A DNA stretch of 16,398 bases from DATAWZ01 sp036266975 (GCA_036266975.1 DATAWZ010000194.1:1-16398); one strand, 5' to 3'. Positions 1 to 7,511 are shown, counted from the stretch's first letter. A program made the numbers and translations. The notes: generated from the letters alone by a model not told the origin.

Positions 1-614
1 GTCGGGTCGAGACGGTGGCGGTTCTGCTCGACGCCGGCGCCCCGCTCGAGGAGACCGACGAGCACGGATTCACGCCGTTGCAGATCGCGCTTCGCTGGGG
101 CGATGGGCCGGTCGCCGCGCTGCTGCGCGAGTGCGGCGCCAGCGAAGCGACCGAGGCGAGTGAAGACAGCGCGGCGACAGCCGCGCTACTCGACGAGATG
201 GTGATCCTCGCCGTCCAGCGCGGCGACCCCGCCGCAGTCCGGGAACTGTTCGGGGCCGGCGCCCGGGTTGACGGCAACCCCAACAGCGAGGAGAACCCGT
301 TGGGTCAGGCCTGCTGGCGTGGCCAGGTCGCGATCGCCGAAGAGTTACTCGCCCGCGGCGCCACCACCGGGTTCCGCGACGGCGGATGCGCGATCGGTGC
401 CGCCCTGCACGGCTCGCGCCACTGCCATCACCCCGAGGGGGGTCCGACGATGCAGACCGTGGAGGAGATTCCCCGCGAGCGCTACGCGCAGGTCGTGCGC
501 GTGCTGCTCGACGCCGGCGCGCGCGTGCCGGACTCGATGGGCGAGCGCGGCATGCGACCGGCGATGCTGATCGCCGAGCTCGGACTCGATCCGCCCGGGC
601 TCGAACAACCCTGA
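1..614 (+). CDS. Ankyrin-repeat protein, 3' part (5' end outside window)
   Basis: The reading frame is open from the left edge, so the gene is cut by the window; the GTG at 15 lies inside a repeat and is unlikely to be the true start. The visible part is about 204 residues. Ankyrin-type helices and hairpins are seen in units such as VAVLLDAGAPLEETDEHGFT, then PLGQACWRGQVAIAEELLARG, and VVRVLLDAGARV, with the usual LLxAGA and TPLxxA pattern. Ankyrin repeats are protein-binding scaffolds; no catalytic domain is visible here and the partner is unknown. The last repeat is followed by a short tail ending at TGA 612-614. That stop codon is also the first three bases of a palindrome in front of metH. 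Family call is firm, function unknown. Confidence 0.8.
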   Translation, partial: RVETVAVLLDAGAPLEETDEHGFTPLQIALRWGDGPVAALLRECGASEATEASEDSAATAALLDEMVILAVQRGDPAAVRELFGAGARVDGNPNSEENPLGQACWRGQVAIAEELLARGATTGFRDGGCAIGAALHGSRHCHHPEGGPTMQTVEEIPRERYAQVVRVLLDAGARVPDSMGERGMRPAMLIAELGLDPPGLEQP

Positions 615-627
615 CACACCCGTGTCA
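612..627. promoter_or_regulatory. Palindrome upstream of metH, possible operator
   Basis: TGACAC and GTGTCA are perfect 6-bp inverted arms separated by ACCC. The site starts on the ankyrin gene stop codon and ends 10 bp before the proposed metH -10 box, so a bound dimer would cover the -35 region. No T-run follows, so it is a poor intrinsic terminator. The cognate regulator is unknown; operator function is inferred. Confidence 0.45.
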
Positions 628-637
628 AGGTTACTGC

Positions 638-643
638 TACGCT
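638..643 (+). promoter_or_regulatory. Putative -10 box of metH (extended, leaderless)
   Basis: TACGCT preceded by TGC gives an extended -10 (TGnTAnnnT). Seven bases separate it from the GTG at 651, so transcription would begin at or one base from the start codon. No good -35 hexamer lies at 17 bp, and no Shine-Dalgarno sequence is present. Both facts fit a leaderless mRNA. Confidence 0.5.
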
Positions 644-650
644 TCGGCGG

Positions 651-3600
651 GTGACGCGTGACTACCTCGCCGCGGTCGCCGCCCACGTCGTCGTCTTCGA
701 CGGCGGCATGGGCGCGACCCTCGAGCAGTTCGACCTGACCAGCGAGGACTACGGGGGCCTGCCGGGCAAGTGCCACGAGGCCCTGGTGCTAAACCGCCCC
801 GACGTCATCGCCGGCGTCCACGCCTCGATGATCGAGGCCGGCGCGGAGGTCCTGGAGACCGACACCTTCCAGGCCAGCCGCTACAAGCTGGGCGAGTGGG
901 GGCTGGCCGAGCACACCCGCGATATCAACGTGGACGCCGCGCGGATCGCCCGCGAGGCCGCCGGGGAGGAGCGCTTCGTGGCGGGCTCGATCGGGCCGAC
1001 CGGGTTCCTGCCCGCCTCCGATGACCCCACGCTCGGGAACGTCAGCTTCGCCGAGCTGGTCGAGGTCTTCACCGAGCAGGCGCGCGGCCTGCTCGACGGC
1101 GGCGCCGACCTGCTCCTGATCGAGACCGCCCAGGACATCCTCGAGGTCAAGGCGGCGATCTTCGGCTGCCGCGCGGCCTCCGAGCAGGCCGGACGGCGGG
1201 TTCCCATCCAGGCCCAGGTCTCGCTGCTCCCCAACGGGGGCAAGATGCTGCTCGGCACCGACATCTCCGCGGTGCTCGCGACGCTCGAGTCCCTGAGGGT
1301 CGACGCGATCGGCCTGAACTGCTCGACCGGGCCCGAGGACATGCGTGACGCGATCCGCTTCCTGGGCGAGTACTCACCGGTGCCGGTGAGCTGCATCCCC
1401 AACGCGGGCCTGCCGCTTCAGGGACCCAACGGCGAGACGATCTTCCCCGAGGAGCCCGCTCCGCTCGCGGCGACGCTGCGCGAGTTCGTCGAGCGCTACG
1501 GCGTCTCGATCGTCGGCGGCTGCTGTGGGACGACGCCCGCCCACATCAGCGCGATCGTCGAGGCGGTCCGTGGCCTGCCGGTCGGGCCCCGGCCGACCCC
1601 CCGCTCCCCGCACGTCTCGAGCATGATCGCCGCGACCCCGCTGGTGCAGGAGCCGACGCCGACCATGGTCGGCGAGCGGGTCAACAGCCAGGGCTCGCGC
1701 AAGGCCAAGGAGCTGCTGCTCGGCGACGACTACGACGGCCTGGTGGCCATCGCCGAGGACCAGGTCGGCGGCGGGGCGCACGTGCTCGACGTCTGCGTCG
1801 CGCTGACCGAGCGCACCGACGAGGACGAGCAGATGCGCGCGACGGTCAAGCGCATCTCGCTGACCCAGCCCGCCCCGATCCAGGTCGACTCGACCGAGCC
1901 CGAGGTCCTGCAGGCCGCCCTGGAGCAGATCCCCGGCCGGGCGATCATCAACTCGGTCAACCTCGAGGCCGGGCGCGAGAAGCTCGACCGGGTCGTCCCG
2001 CTCGCGCTCAGCCACGGCGCCTGCGTGATCGCCCTGACCATCGACGAGGTCGGGATGGCCAAGACCGCCGAGCGCAAGCTCGAGATCGCCCAGCGCATCA
2101 CCGACCTGGCCTGCGAGGAGCACGGCCTGGATCCGCAGGCGCTGATCTTCGACGCGCTCACCTTCACCCTGACCACCGGCGACGAGGAGTGGCGGCCGTC
2201 GGCGGTCGAGACGATCGAGGGCATCCGCCGAATCAAGGCCGAGATCCCCGGCGTGAAGACCTCGCTCGGCGTCTCCAACGTCTCCTTCGGGGTCTCGCCC
2301 GGCGCCCGGGCGGTCCTGAACTCGGCCTTCCTGCACCACTGCGTGCAGGCCGGCCTGGACCTGGCGATGGTCAACCCCAACCACATCACCCCCTACGGGG
2401 AGATCTCCGAGGCCGAGCGCGAGCTCGCCGACGATCTGGTCTTCAACCGCCGCGAGGACGCGCTGGAACGCTTCATCGCCCACTTCGAGTCAAAGGGCGA
2501 ACAGGAGGTCCAGAGTGCGGCGGACCCGACCGAGGGCATGGAGCCCGAGGAAGCGCTGCACTTCCACATCCTGCGCCGCAAGCGCGACGGGGTCGAGGAC
2601 TGGATCGATCTGAGCGTCGAGAAGATCGGCGCGGTGCCCACGCTCAACGACGTGCTGCTGCCGGCGATGAAGGAGGTCGGCGACAAGTTCGGCGCCGGCG
2701 AACTGATCCTGCCCTTCGTGCTGCAGTCGGCCGAGGTGATGAAGCGCGCGGTCGCGCGCCTGGAGAACTACCTGGACCGGATCGAGGGCTACAGCAAGGG
2801 AACGGTGGTGCTCGCCACCGTGTTCGGCGACGTGCACGACATCGGCAAGTCGCTGGTCAACACGATCCTCACCAACAACGGCTACACGGTGGTCGACCTG
2901 GGCAAGCAGGTGCCGATCGGGACGATCCTCGACGCCGCCCGCGAGCACCAGGCGACCGCGATCGGCCTGTCGGCGCTGCTCGTGTCCACCTCGCGGCAGA
3001 TGCCGACCTGCGTCTCTGAGCTGCACGCGCACGGCGACGCCTTCCCGGTGCTGATCGGCGGCGCGGCGATCAACCGTGCCTTCAGCTACCGCGCCCTGTA
3101 CCCGGGGGGCAAGGAAGGCGACGAGCAGTATCCGCCCGGCGTCTATTACTGCAAGGACGCCTTCGAGGGGCTCGCGGTGATGGACCAGCTCGTCGACGAG
3201 CAGGCTCGGGATGCCCTGCGCGCCAAGCTCGACGCCGACGCGCGGGCGTTCCGCGCCAGCGGCGAGGAGCCCGAGGAGCTCGACACCTCCGACGACTCGG
3301 TGCGCTCGGCGGTGCGCACCGACAACCCGATCCCCGAGCCGCCGTTCTGGGGCGTGCGCGAGATTGCCGTGGACATGGACGAGCTCTACCACCACCTCGA
3401 CACCCACGTGCTGTTCAAGCTGCACTGGGGCGGACGCGGCGTCAAGGGCGAGGCGTGGCGCGAGCTCCTCACCGGCGACTTTCAGCCTCGCCTCGAGCGG
3501 ATGTGGAGCGAGCAGGACTACCTTCACCCGCGCGCGCTCGTCGGCTTCTTCCCCTGCTTCAGCGAGGGCAACGCGATCGTCGTGCTCGATCCCGAGGACC

Positions 3601-4199
3601 ACGAGCGCGAGCTCACCCGCCTGATCGCCCCGCGCCAGCCGCGCGGCGACCGCCTGTGCACCGCGGACTTCTTCCGCCCACGCTCGGCCGGCGAGCTCGA
3701 CGTGATCGCCCTGCAGGCGGTGACCGTGGGCGACGAGGTGACCGAGCGGATGGCGCGCCTGGAGGCCGACGGTGAGTTTGCCGAGCAGCTGTTCGTCCAC
3801 GGCCTGGGCGTGCAGACCGCCGAGGGTCTGGCCGAGTCGCTGCACGCCAAGGTGCGCGAGTGGTACGGCATCCCCGCCACCCAGGGCCGGCGCTTGGCGT
3901 GGGGCTATCCGGCGATCCCCGACCAGTCCGAGCACCTGAAGGTCGAGCGCGTGCTCGACCTCGGGCAGATCGGGATGTCGATCTCCGACGGCTACGCGCC
4001 GATCCCCGAGCAGTCGACCCTCGCGATGGTGGTCCATCACCCCCAGGCCACCTACTACGGCATGCGCAACGGGCGGCTGCTGCCGGACGGATCGCCCGAC
4101 GACGTCATCCGCGGGACGCGGCGCGATCCCACCCGGCTGGGCGAGCTCGCCGACGAGGACCTCGACGAGCCCGAACCGGCGCTCGCCGAGGCCACCTAG
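651..4199 (+). CDS. metH: Cobalamin-dependent methionine synthase MetH
   Basis: Transfers a methyl group from 5-methyl-tetrahydrofolate through cobalamin to homocysteine, making methionine in the cytoplasm. All four modules are present in the usual order over 1182 residues (E. coli MetH has 1227). The homocysteine domain is about 1-300, with zinc ligands Cys224 (GLNCSTG) and Cys291-Cys292 (GGCCGTTP). The pterin domain starts near GERVNSQGS (341-349). The B12 cap is about 640-715, and the B12 domain carries the cobalt-ligand motif DVHDIG (727-732, His729) with SALL and GGAA downstream. The SAM-dependent reactivation domain is about 900-1155 with GYPAIPDQSEHLK near 1085. Start is GTG 651, chosen because a -10 box lies 7 nt before it and the first domain begins at residue 16. 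No cobalamin riboswitch fits in the 36-bp gap upstream. The next gene follows after 4 nt. Confidence 0.97.
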   Translation: MTRDYLAAVAAHVVVFDGGMGATLEQFDLTSEDYGGLPGKCHEALVLNRPDVIAGVHASMIEAGAEVLETDTFQASRYKLGEWGLAEHTRDINVDAARIAREAAGEERFVAGSIGPTGFLPASDDPTLGNVSFAELVEVFTEQARGLLDGGADLLLIETAQDILEVKAAIFGCRAASEQAGRRVPIQAQVSLLPNGGKMLLGTDISAVLATLESLRVDAIGLNCSTGPEDMRDAIRFLGEYSPVPVSCIPNAGLPLQGPNGETIFPEEPAPLAATLREFVERYGVSIVGGCCGTTPAHISAIVEAVRGLPVGPRPTPRSPHVSSMIAATPLVQEPTPTMVGERVNSQGSRKAKELLLGDDYDGLVAIAEDQVGGGAHVLDVCVALTERTDEDEQMRATVKRISLTQPAPIQVDSTEPEVLQAALEQIPGRAIINSVNLEAGREKLDRVVPLALSHGACVIALTIDEVGMAKTAERKLEIAQRITDLACEEHGLDPQALIFDALTFTLTTGDEEWRPSAVETIEGIRRIKAEIPGVKTSLGVSNVSFGVSPGARAVLNSAFLHHCVQAGLDLAMVNPNHITPYGEISEAERELADDLVFNRREDALERFIAHFESKGEQEVQSAADPTEGMEPEEALHFHILRRKRDGVEDWIDLSVEKIGAVPTLNDVLLPAMKEVGDKFGAGELILPFVLQSAEVMKRAVARLENYLDRIEGYSKGTVVLATVFGDVHDIGKSLVNTILTNNGYTVVDLGKQVPIGTILDAAREHQATAIGLSALLVSTSRQMPTCVSELHAHGDAFPVLIGGAAINRAFSYRALYPGGKEGDEQYPPGVYYCKDAFEGLAVMDQLVDEQARDALRAKLDADARAFRASGEEPEELDTSDDSVRSAVRTDNPIPEPPFWGVREIAVDMDELYHHLDTHVLFKLHWGGRGVKGEAWRELLTGDFQPRLERMWSEQDYLHPRALVGFFPCFSEGNAIVVLDPEDHERELTRLIAPRQPRGDRLCTADFFRPRSAGELDVIALQAVTVGDEVTERMARLEADGEFAEQLFVHGLGVQTAEGLAESLHAKVREWYGIPATQGRRLAWGYPAIPDQSEHLKVERVLDLGQIGMSISDGYAPIPEQSTLAMVVHHPQATYYGMRNGRLLPDGSPDDVIRGTRRDPTRLGELADEDLDEPEPALAEAT

Positions 4200-4203
4200 C
4201 CCA

Positions 4204-5142
4204 TTGAGCGAGCGCGACGCGGTCGTGGTCGGCGCCGGCGTGATCGGCCTGACGACCGCGTGCGTGCTCGGCGAGGGGGGTTGGCGGGTACGCCTCCTGG
4301 CTGCCGCCCCGCCCCAGCAGACGACCTCGCGCGCCGCGGCGGCGATCTGGGGTCCCTCACACGCCGAGCCCGAGGAGGCGGTCACCGCCTGGGGCCACGC
4401 CGGCCTGGCGGCGCTGCGCGAGCTGGCGCGCGTGCCCGAAAGCGGCGTGCACATGGCCCGCGGGCTGATGGCCTGGCACGACGGCGGCGACGCCCCCACC
4501 GCGGGCGCGTTCCCGCAGGTCCCGCTGGCGCCCGTGAAGGCCCCGCCGGGCTACGCCGGCGCGATCGCCCTCGAGCTGCCGCTCGTGGACATGCCCCGCT
4601 ACCTGGACTACCTGCTCGAGCGCTCGGGCGCGGCGCTCGAGATCGGCGAGCTGGACTCCCTGGACGAGGTGCAGGCCCCGCTCGTCGTCAACTGCGCGGG
4701 GATCGGCGCGGGCCGGCTCGTCGACGATTCGCTTGTCCGACCAGTCCGCGGGCAGCACCTGGTCGTGTCCAACCCGGGCGTGCGGGAGTTCTTCCTGGAG
4801 GAGTGGCGCACCGGCCAGGCGCACTGGACGAGCTGGTGGCCGCACGGCGACGTGGTCGTCATCGGGGGCACGGCCGACGAGGGCAACTGGTCGCTGGAGC
4901 CCGACCCCCGCGCCGCCGAGCGGATGCTCGAGCGGGCGGTGGCCCGCGAGCCGCGCCTGCGCGACGCCCGGGTGATCGAGCACCGTGTCGGCCTGCGGCC
5001 CGTGCGCCCGACCGTGCGGCTGGAGGCCGAGTCGCTCGTCGGTCGCGTGCGCCGCGTGCACAACTACGGGCACGGGCGCAGCGGCGTTTCGCTGTCGTGG
5101 GGCTGTGCCCGGGCGGTGCTCGAGCTCGCTCAGACCGTCTGA
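4204..5142 (+). CDS. D-amino-acid-oxidase-like FAD oxidoreductase
   Basis: A 312-residue flavoprotein of the DAAO/DASPO family, which oxidatively deaminates D-amino acids to 2-oxo acids, ammonia and H2O2. The N-terminus holds the FAD-binding Rossmann motif VVVGAGVIGL (residues 7-16). TTSRAAAAIWGP matches the family's TTxxxAAxxWxP loop. GLRPVRP contains the probable substrate-carboxylate arginine (Arg265), and VHNYGHGRSGVSLSWG (285-300) matches the DAAO signature near the C-terminus. Start is TTG 4204, 4 nt after the metH stop; it puts the first beta strand at the usual distance from the N-terminus, and no better start is seen. The spacing implies cotranscription with metH. Glycine oxidase (ThiO-like) is an alternative, but no thiamine genes are near. 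Substrate cannot be told from sequence alone. The 3' end overlaps a decayed PIN gene on the other strand. Confidence 0.88.
   Translation: MSERDAVVVGAGVIGLTTACVLGEGGWRVRLLAAAPPQQTTSRAAAAIWGPSHAEPEEAVTAWGHAGLAALRELARVPESGVHMARGLMAWHDGGDAPTAGAFPQVPLAPVKAPPGYAGAIALELPLVDMPRYLDYLLERSGAALEIGELDSLDEVQAPLVVNCAGIGAGRLVDDSLVRPVRGQHLVVSNPGVREFFLEEWRTGQAHWTSWWPHGDVVVIGGTADEGNWSLEPDPRAAERMLERAVAREPRLRDARVIEHRVGLRPVRPTVRLEAESLVGRVRRVHNYGHGRSGVSLSWGCARAVLELAQTV
5130..5142. repeat. Palindrome shared by two convergent gene ends
   Basis: TCAGACCGTCTGA is a perfect 6-bp inverted repeat around a central C. On the plus strand it supplies Gln-Thr-Val-stop of the oxidase. On the minus strand the same palindrome supplies the final Gln-Thr-Val-stop of the PIN pseudogene, so both proteins end in QTV. 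Confidence 0.8.
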
Positions 5143-5511
5143 AAGCCGTGCTCAGCGAAGCACTCGTCGAAGGCCAGCGCGCGGGTGATGCCACGACGGC
5201 GCATCAGCTGAAAGCTCACCTGACGGACGAGGCGCGCGTCACGCCGGCGAGCGCCGCGAGCGTCTCCTCATGCAGCGAGCGCTCGCCCCAGCTCACGCGC
5301 AGCACGGGAACCAGATCGTCGCGCAGCGCCGACAGGGCCGGCAGGCCGAGGCGGTGCTGGACCAGCCGCGGTCTCCAGCAACACGTGGTTGTGGGTCTCG
5401 AGCGCCTCGTCGGCGGCGGCGGGCGTCGAGAACGCCGCGCGCCGGTGCGTGCGCGCAGTCCCCGGCGCTCAGGCGCCCGTGGAGCGCGGAGGTGTCGACC
5501 AACACGGCCAC
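5130..5511 (-). pseudogene. PIN-domain (VapC-like) toxin pseudogene
   Basis: Pieces of one PIN-domain protein appear in order on the minus strand but in different frames. From GTG 5511 reads AVLVDTSALHGRLSAGD, with the first catalytic Asp in VDTSAL. Next comes ADEALETHNHVLLETAA, then VQHRLGLPALSALRDDLVPV and VSWGERSLHEETLAALAGV, and finally VSFQLMRRRGITRALAFDECF to the stop at 5130-5132. At least three frame changes are needed: after the first piece, at ETAA/VQH (about 5370) and before VSFQ (about 5218). The last one removes the place where relatives have the Asp of a S-x-V-D-x-V-S-F motif. PIN proteins are usually RNases paired with an antitoxin. About 60 bp of possible antitoxin tail remains at 5512-5569 before insertion-sequence DNA begins. 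Family assignment is strong; inactivity is inferred from the lesions. Confidence 0.85.
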
Positions 5512-5569
5512 GCCTCGGCGAAGTAGTCGTCGAGGCGGGTTGCGACGTCGTCGCGGTCGTCGTGGAAGA

Positions 5570-5910
5570 GACTGTCCGGCGACTGTGTGTGAGGGCCGGG
5601 CCGTTGGTGTGAGTTCAGTTGGGGGATGCGGTCGGCGAAGTGGATCTTCAGGGCGGCGAGCGCGGGGGGCCCAGTTGCGCACGGAGCGCCACTTGCCCTC
5701 GGCGCGGGTGATGGCCAGGTAGATGAGCTTGGTCGCTGCCTGCTCGTCGGGGAAGTGGCCGCGGGTCTTGATGGCTTTGCGGATCTGGCGGTTGGAGGCC
5801 TCGATGGCGTTGGTGGTGTAGACGATGCGGCGTAGGTGCTCCGGGAGCGCCAGGAACGGGGTGATGTGCTCCCAGCGGTCGGTCCAGCTGGTGGTGATCA
5901 TCGGGTACTG
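5570..5910 (-). pseudogene. IS256-family transposase remnant, copy 1 (C-terminal part)
   Basis: The minus strand encodes the C-terminal third of a Mutator/IS256-type DDE transposase: YPMITTSWTDRWEHITPFL, RRIVYTTNAIEASNRQIRKA, IKTRGHFPDEQAATKLIYLA and then KWRSVRNW. At the G/C run near 5665-5672 the frame changes, and the expected tail ALAALKIHFADRIPQLN continues in another frame, so there is a frameshift as well as loss of the N-terminal two thirds. GACTGTCCG at 5570-5578 is likely the terminal inverted repeat; beyond it lies the PIN locus. The upstream end at about 5910 abuts a second IS256 tail. The catalytic Asp residues lie in the missing part, so this copy cannot transpose. Confidence 0.88.
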
Positions 5911-5920
5911 CGCGCCCGGA

Positions 5921-6141
5921 GGCTGTCCGTCCAACCCTGCAGACGGTCTCCGAAGTGGATCTTGAACGCGAGCAGTCACCGTCCGCTCGCCCGGCGGCGC
6001 TCCGGGCATTCCATGGGCGTTGTGCTGCAACGCGCCGAATAGTTCAGCTGTACGCAGCACTGCCCCTGAAGCGCGTAAGCGCGCTTTCGTCCAGCCACGG
6101 GCTCGGGTTCATTGCGGGACGGCGTTCTCGATGGCGAGGTA
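5921..6141 (-). pseudogene. IS256-family transposase remnant, copy 2 (tail, interrupted)
   Basis: Two blocks on the minus strand match the extreme C-terminus of actinobacterial IS256 transposases. Block one (6141-6082) reads YLAIENAVPQ, a stop in place of the expected Trp, then TRARGWTKA. Block two (5975-5940) reads LLAFKIHFGDRL. In intact relatives these two blocks are contiguous; here 106 bp separate them. GGCTGTCCG at 5921-5929 resembles the end of copy 1 (GACTGTCCG) and is probably the terminal repeat of this copy. The sequence differs from copy 1, so it is a separate element rather than a duplication. A possible RRLY fragment just upstream may be more of the same gene. The rest of the element is gone. 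Confidence 0.75.
5976..6081. repeat. 106-bp insertion inside IS256 copy 2, with inverted repeat
   Basis: This segment sits between codons that are adjacent in related transposases. It contains an imperfect inverted repeat of about 55 bp: GGGCGTTGTGCTGC (6014-6027 region) faces GCAGCACTGCCC (6050-6065 region), differing by a short bulge. A second small stem, AAGCGCG-TAAG-CGCGCTT (6069-6086), spans its right boundary. It encodes nothing recognisable. A miniature transposable element is the simplest guess; I could not assign a family. Confidence 0.4.
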
Positions 6142-6347
6142 CGCGCACGTACAGCCGCCGCGGGACCGGGAGGCGCGGGAGCGCGGCGATGCTCTCCTGG
6201 CCGATCGCGACGATCACGATCCCCGCCGGGGGACGCTCGGCGGCCGCGCAGGTCGAAGCGCGCATCGAGCGCGATCGCGAGCGCCTCGCACGTGTCTGCC
6301 CGCCATCGCCCAATCCACCGGACGCGTGGGGACGCCTGGTCGCGCAG
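6142..6347. other. No gene recognised
   Basis: Open frames exist on both strands only because stop codons are rare at this GC content, and none reads as a known family. A minus-strand stretch near 6150-6230 (GIVIVAIGQESIAALPRLP) looks somewhat protein-like and may be further eroded transposase, but I cannot support that. Confidence 0.4.
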
Positions 6348-6353
6348 TATGCT
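6348..6353 (+). promoter_or_regulatory. Putative -10 box for the FHA gene
   Basis: TATGCT lies 47 bp before the GTG at 6401, implying a leader of about 40 nt. GGGAGG at 6368-6373 looks like a Shine-Dalgarno sequence but is 27 nt from that GTG, and no ATG/GTG/TTG lies at normal spacing. No -35 hexamer is evident. Confidence 0.35.
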
Positions 6354-6400
6354 CGCGCTTCCAGAACGGGAGGATCGCGACGCCCGCCGACTCAACTCCA

Positions 6401-7108
6401 GTGACGGCCTCTCAGCGGGCGGGGCCCGCGCTCGCGTCGCTGCGCCCGGCCAGCGCGCGCGAGCTCAAGCGGATCGCCGAGACCGAGGTTTTGCGCGTGC
6501 CGTTTCTTCGCTACCGCGACGGGACCGGCGGGCTGCAGGTGTTCCCTCTGAACGGGCCGGACTCGCTGACCGCCGGACGCGGACCCGCAGTCGATCTGCG
6601 TCTGGACTGGGATCGGCGGGTTTCGGCCCTCCACTTCGAGCTGCGCCCGGTCGGCGGGCAGTGGACGATCCTCGACGAGGGCCTCTCGAGCAACGGCACC
6701 TTCCTCAACGGCGCGCCCCTGTCCGGCCACCAGCGTCTGCGCGACGGCGACCTCATCCGGGCCGGGGCGACGACGCTGGCGTTCAGCGATGTCGTAGTGG
6801 ATGACGAGCCGCCCGCCACCACCATCGGCGCAACCCAGTCGCCGGGCGCCGCCTTCGTCACCGAGGCGCAGCGGCGCGTGCTCGTCGCCCTCTGCCGCCC
6901 ACTGCGCCAGGCCGACGGCTCGGGCGCCATGCCGGCCACCAACGAGCGCATCGCGGCCGAGCTGTTCATCACCGTCGGCGGCGTCAAGACCCACCTGCGG
7001 TCCCTCTACCAGCGCTTCGGCCTAGAGCACCTCGCCCAGAACGAGAAGCGCGCCCGCTTGGCGGAGCTCGCGCTCGAACGCGGCCTGGTCTCCCCGCGCG
7101 ATCTCTGA
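6401..7108 (+). CDS. FHA-domain protein with C-terminal winged-helix domain
   Basis: A 235-residue cytoplasmic protein. Residues about 35-120 form a forkhead-associated domain, which binds phosphothreonine: GR (59-60), VSALH (74-78) and SSNGTFLNG (96-104) are the canonical phosphopeptide-binding loops. Residues about 152-230 (TEAQRRVLVALCRPL, then NERIAAELFITVGGVKTHLR, ending in NEKRARLAELALERG) look like a winged helix-turn-helix related to LuxR/OmpR-type effector domains. The pairing suggests a DNA-binding regulator controlled by a Ser/Thr kinase; no kinase gene is in view. The frame is open far upstream, but only from about 6401 does it look conserved. GTG 6401 is my choice, with moderate confidence. 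Insertion-sequence debris lies directly upstream, so the original promoter region may have been altered. Confidence 0.82.
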   Translation: MTASQRAGPALASLRPASARELKRIAETEVLRVPFLRYRDGTGGLQVFPLNGPDSLTAGRGPAVDLRLDWDRRVSALHFELRPVGGQWTILDEGLSSNGTFLNGAPLSGHQRLRDGDLIRAGATTLAFSDVVVDDEPPATTIGATQSPGAAFVTEAQRRVLVALCRPLRQADGSGAMPATNERIAAELFITVGGVKTHLRSLYQRFGLEHLAQNEKRARLAELALERGLVSPRDL

Positions 7109-7238
7109 GAGCGCCGGCGACCCTGCCGCGCCCCCCTTCCGCGGCTGATTCTCCCGGCGAACGGCGCCGCCGTCCAGTGACCCTAGGTAGCCGGCGACTG
7201 ACCCGTCACCCATGGCGGCCGGGGTCGCTCCCGTCCGG

Positions 7239-7511
7239 TCACTCCAGGAGGGCGAGCTTGGCGGCTCGGTCCAGGCGCTTGATGCGCGCCTCCTCGCGCA
7301 TCGCGCTGGAGCGGTCGGGCATCGGCAGCGCCAGGGCGAGCTCGACCGGTCGCCGCGCCGCGGTGTAGCGGCTGGCCCGGCCGTCGACGTGGGCGGCCAG
7401 TCGGCGCTCGAGGTCGACCGTCCAGCCACAGTACAGCGAGCCGTCGGCGCAGCGCAGCAGGTAGGTCCAGGCCGGCGGGGGCGCGTCCGCGCGCTCGCCG
7501 TCAGACACCAC
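7239..7511 (-). CDS. GIY-YIG nuclease-fold protein (YhbQ-like)
   Basis: A 90-residue single-domain GIY-YIG protein. WTYLLRCADGSLYCGWT (15-31) holds the two strands that name the family (YLL and YCG in place of GIY and YIG). It is followed by DLERRLAAH, the YTAARRPVEL segment and MREEARIKRL (71-80), where a Glu is the expected metal ligand and IKRL is typical of the YhbQ/UPF0213 group (about 100 aa). These small proteins are thought to be DNA nucleases; the in vivo role is unclear. Start is GTG 7511 (GTG 7508 is equally possible). It overlaps the stop codon of the upstream glycosyltransferase gene (7501-7503) by 11 bp, so translation is probably coupled. Confidence 0.85.
   Translation of the reverse strand: MVSDGERADAPPPAWTYLLRCADGSLYCGWTVDLERRLAAHVDGRASRYTAARRPVELALALPMPDRSSAMREEARIKRLDRAAKLALLE

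Noticed and set aside
612..650. Cobalamin riboswitch or intrinsic terminator upstream of metH
   Set aside because: The gap is only 36 bp, far too short for a B12 riboswitch, and the small stem has no T-run.
1374..2483. Long minus-strand open frame opposite metH (369 codons)
   Set aside because: It is a shadow of the metH codon pattern in GC-rich DNA; the translation is Arg/Gly/Asp-rich with no domain, while the plus strand is an unambiguous methionine synthase.
6020..6400. N-terminal extension of the FHA protein back to 6020
   Set aside because: The extension would be read antisense through the IS256 remnant and its insertion; conservation-like sequence begins only at about 6401.
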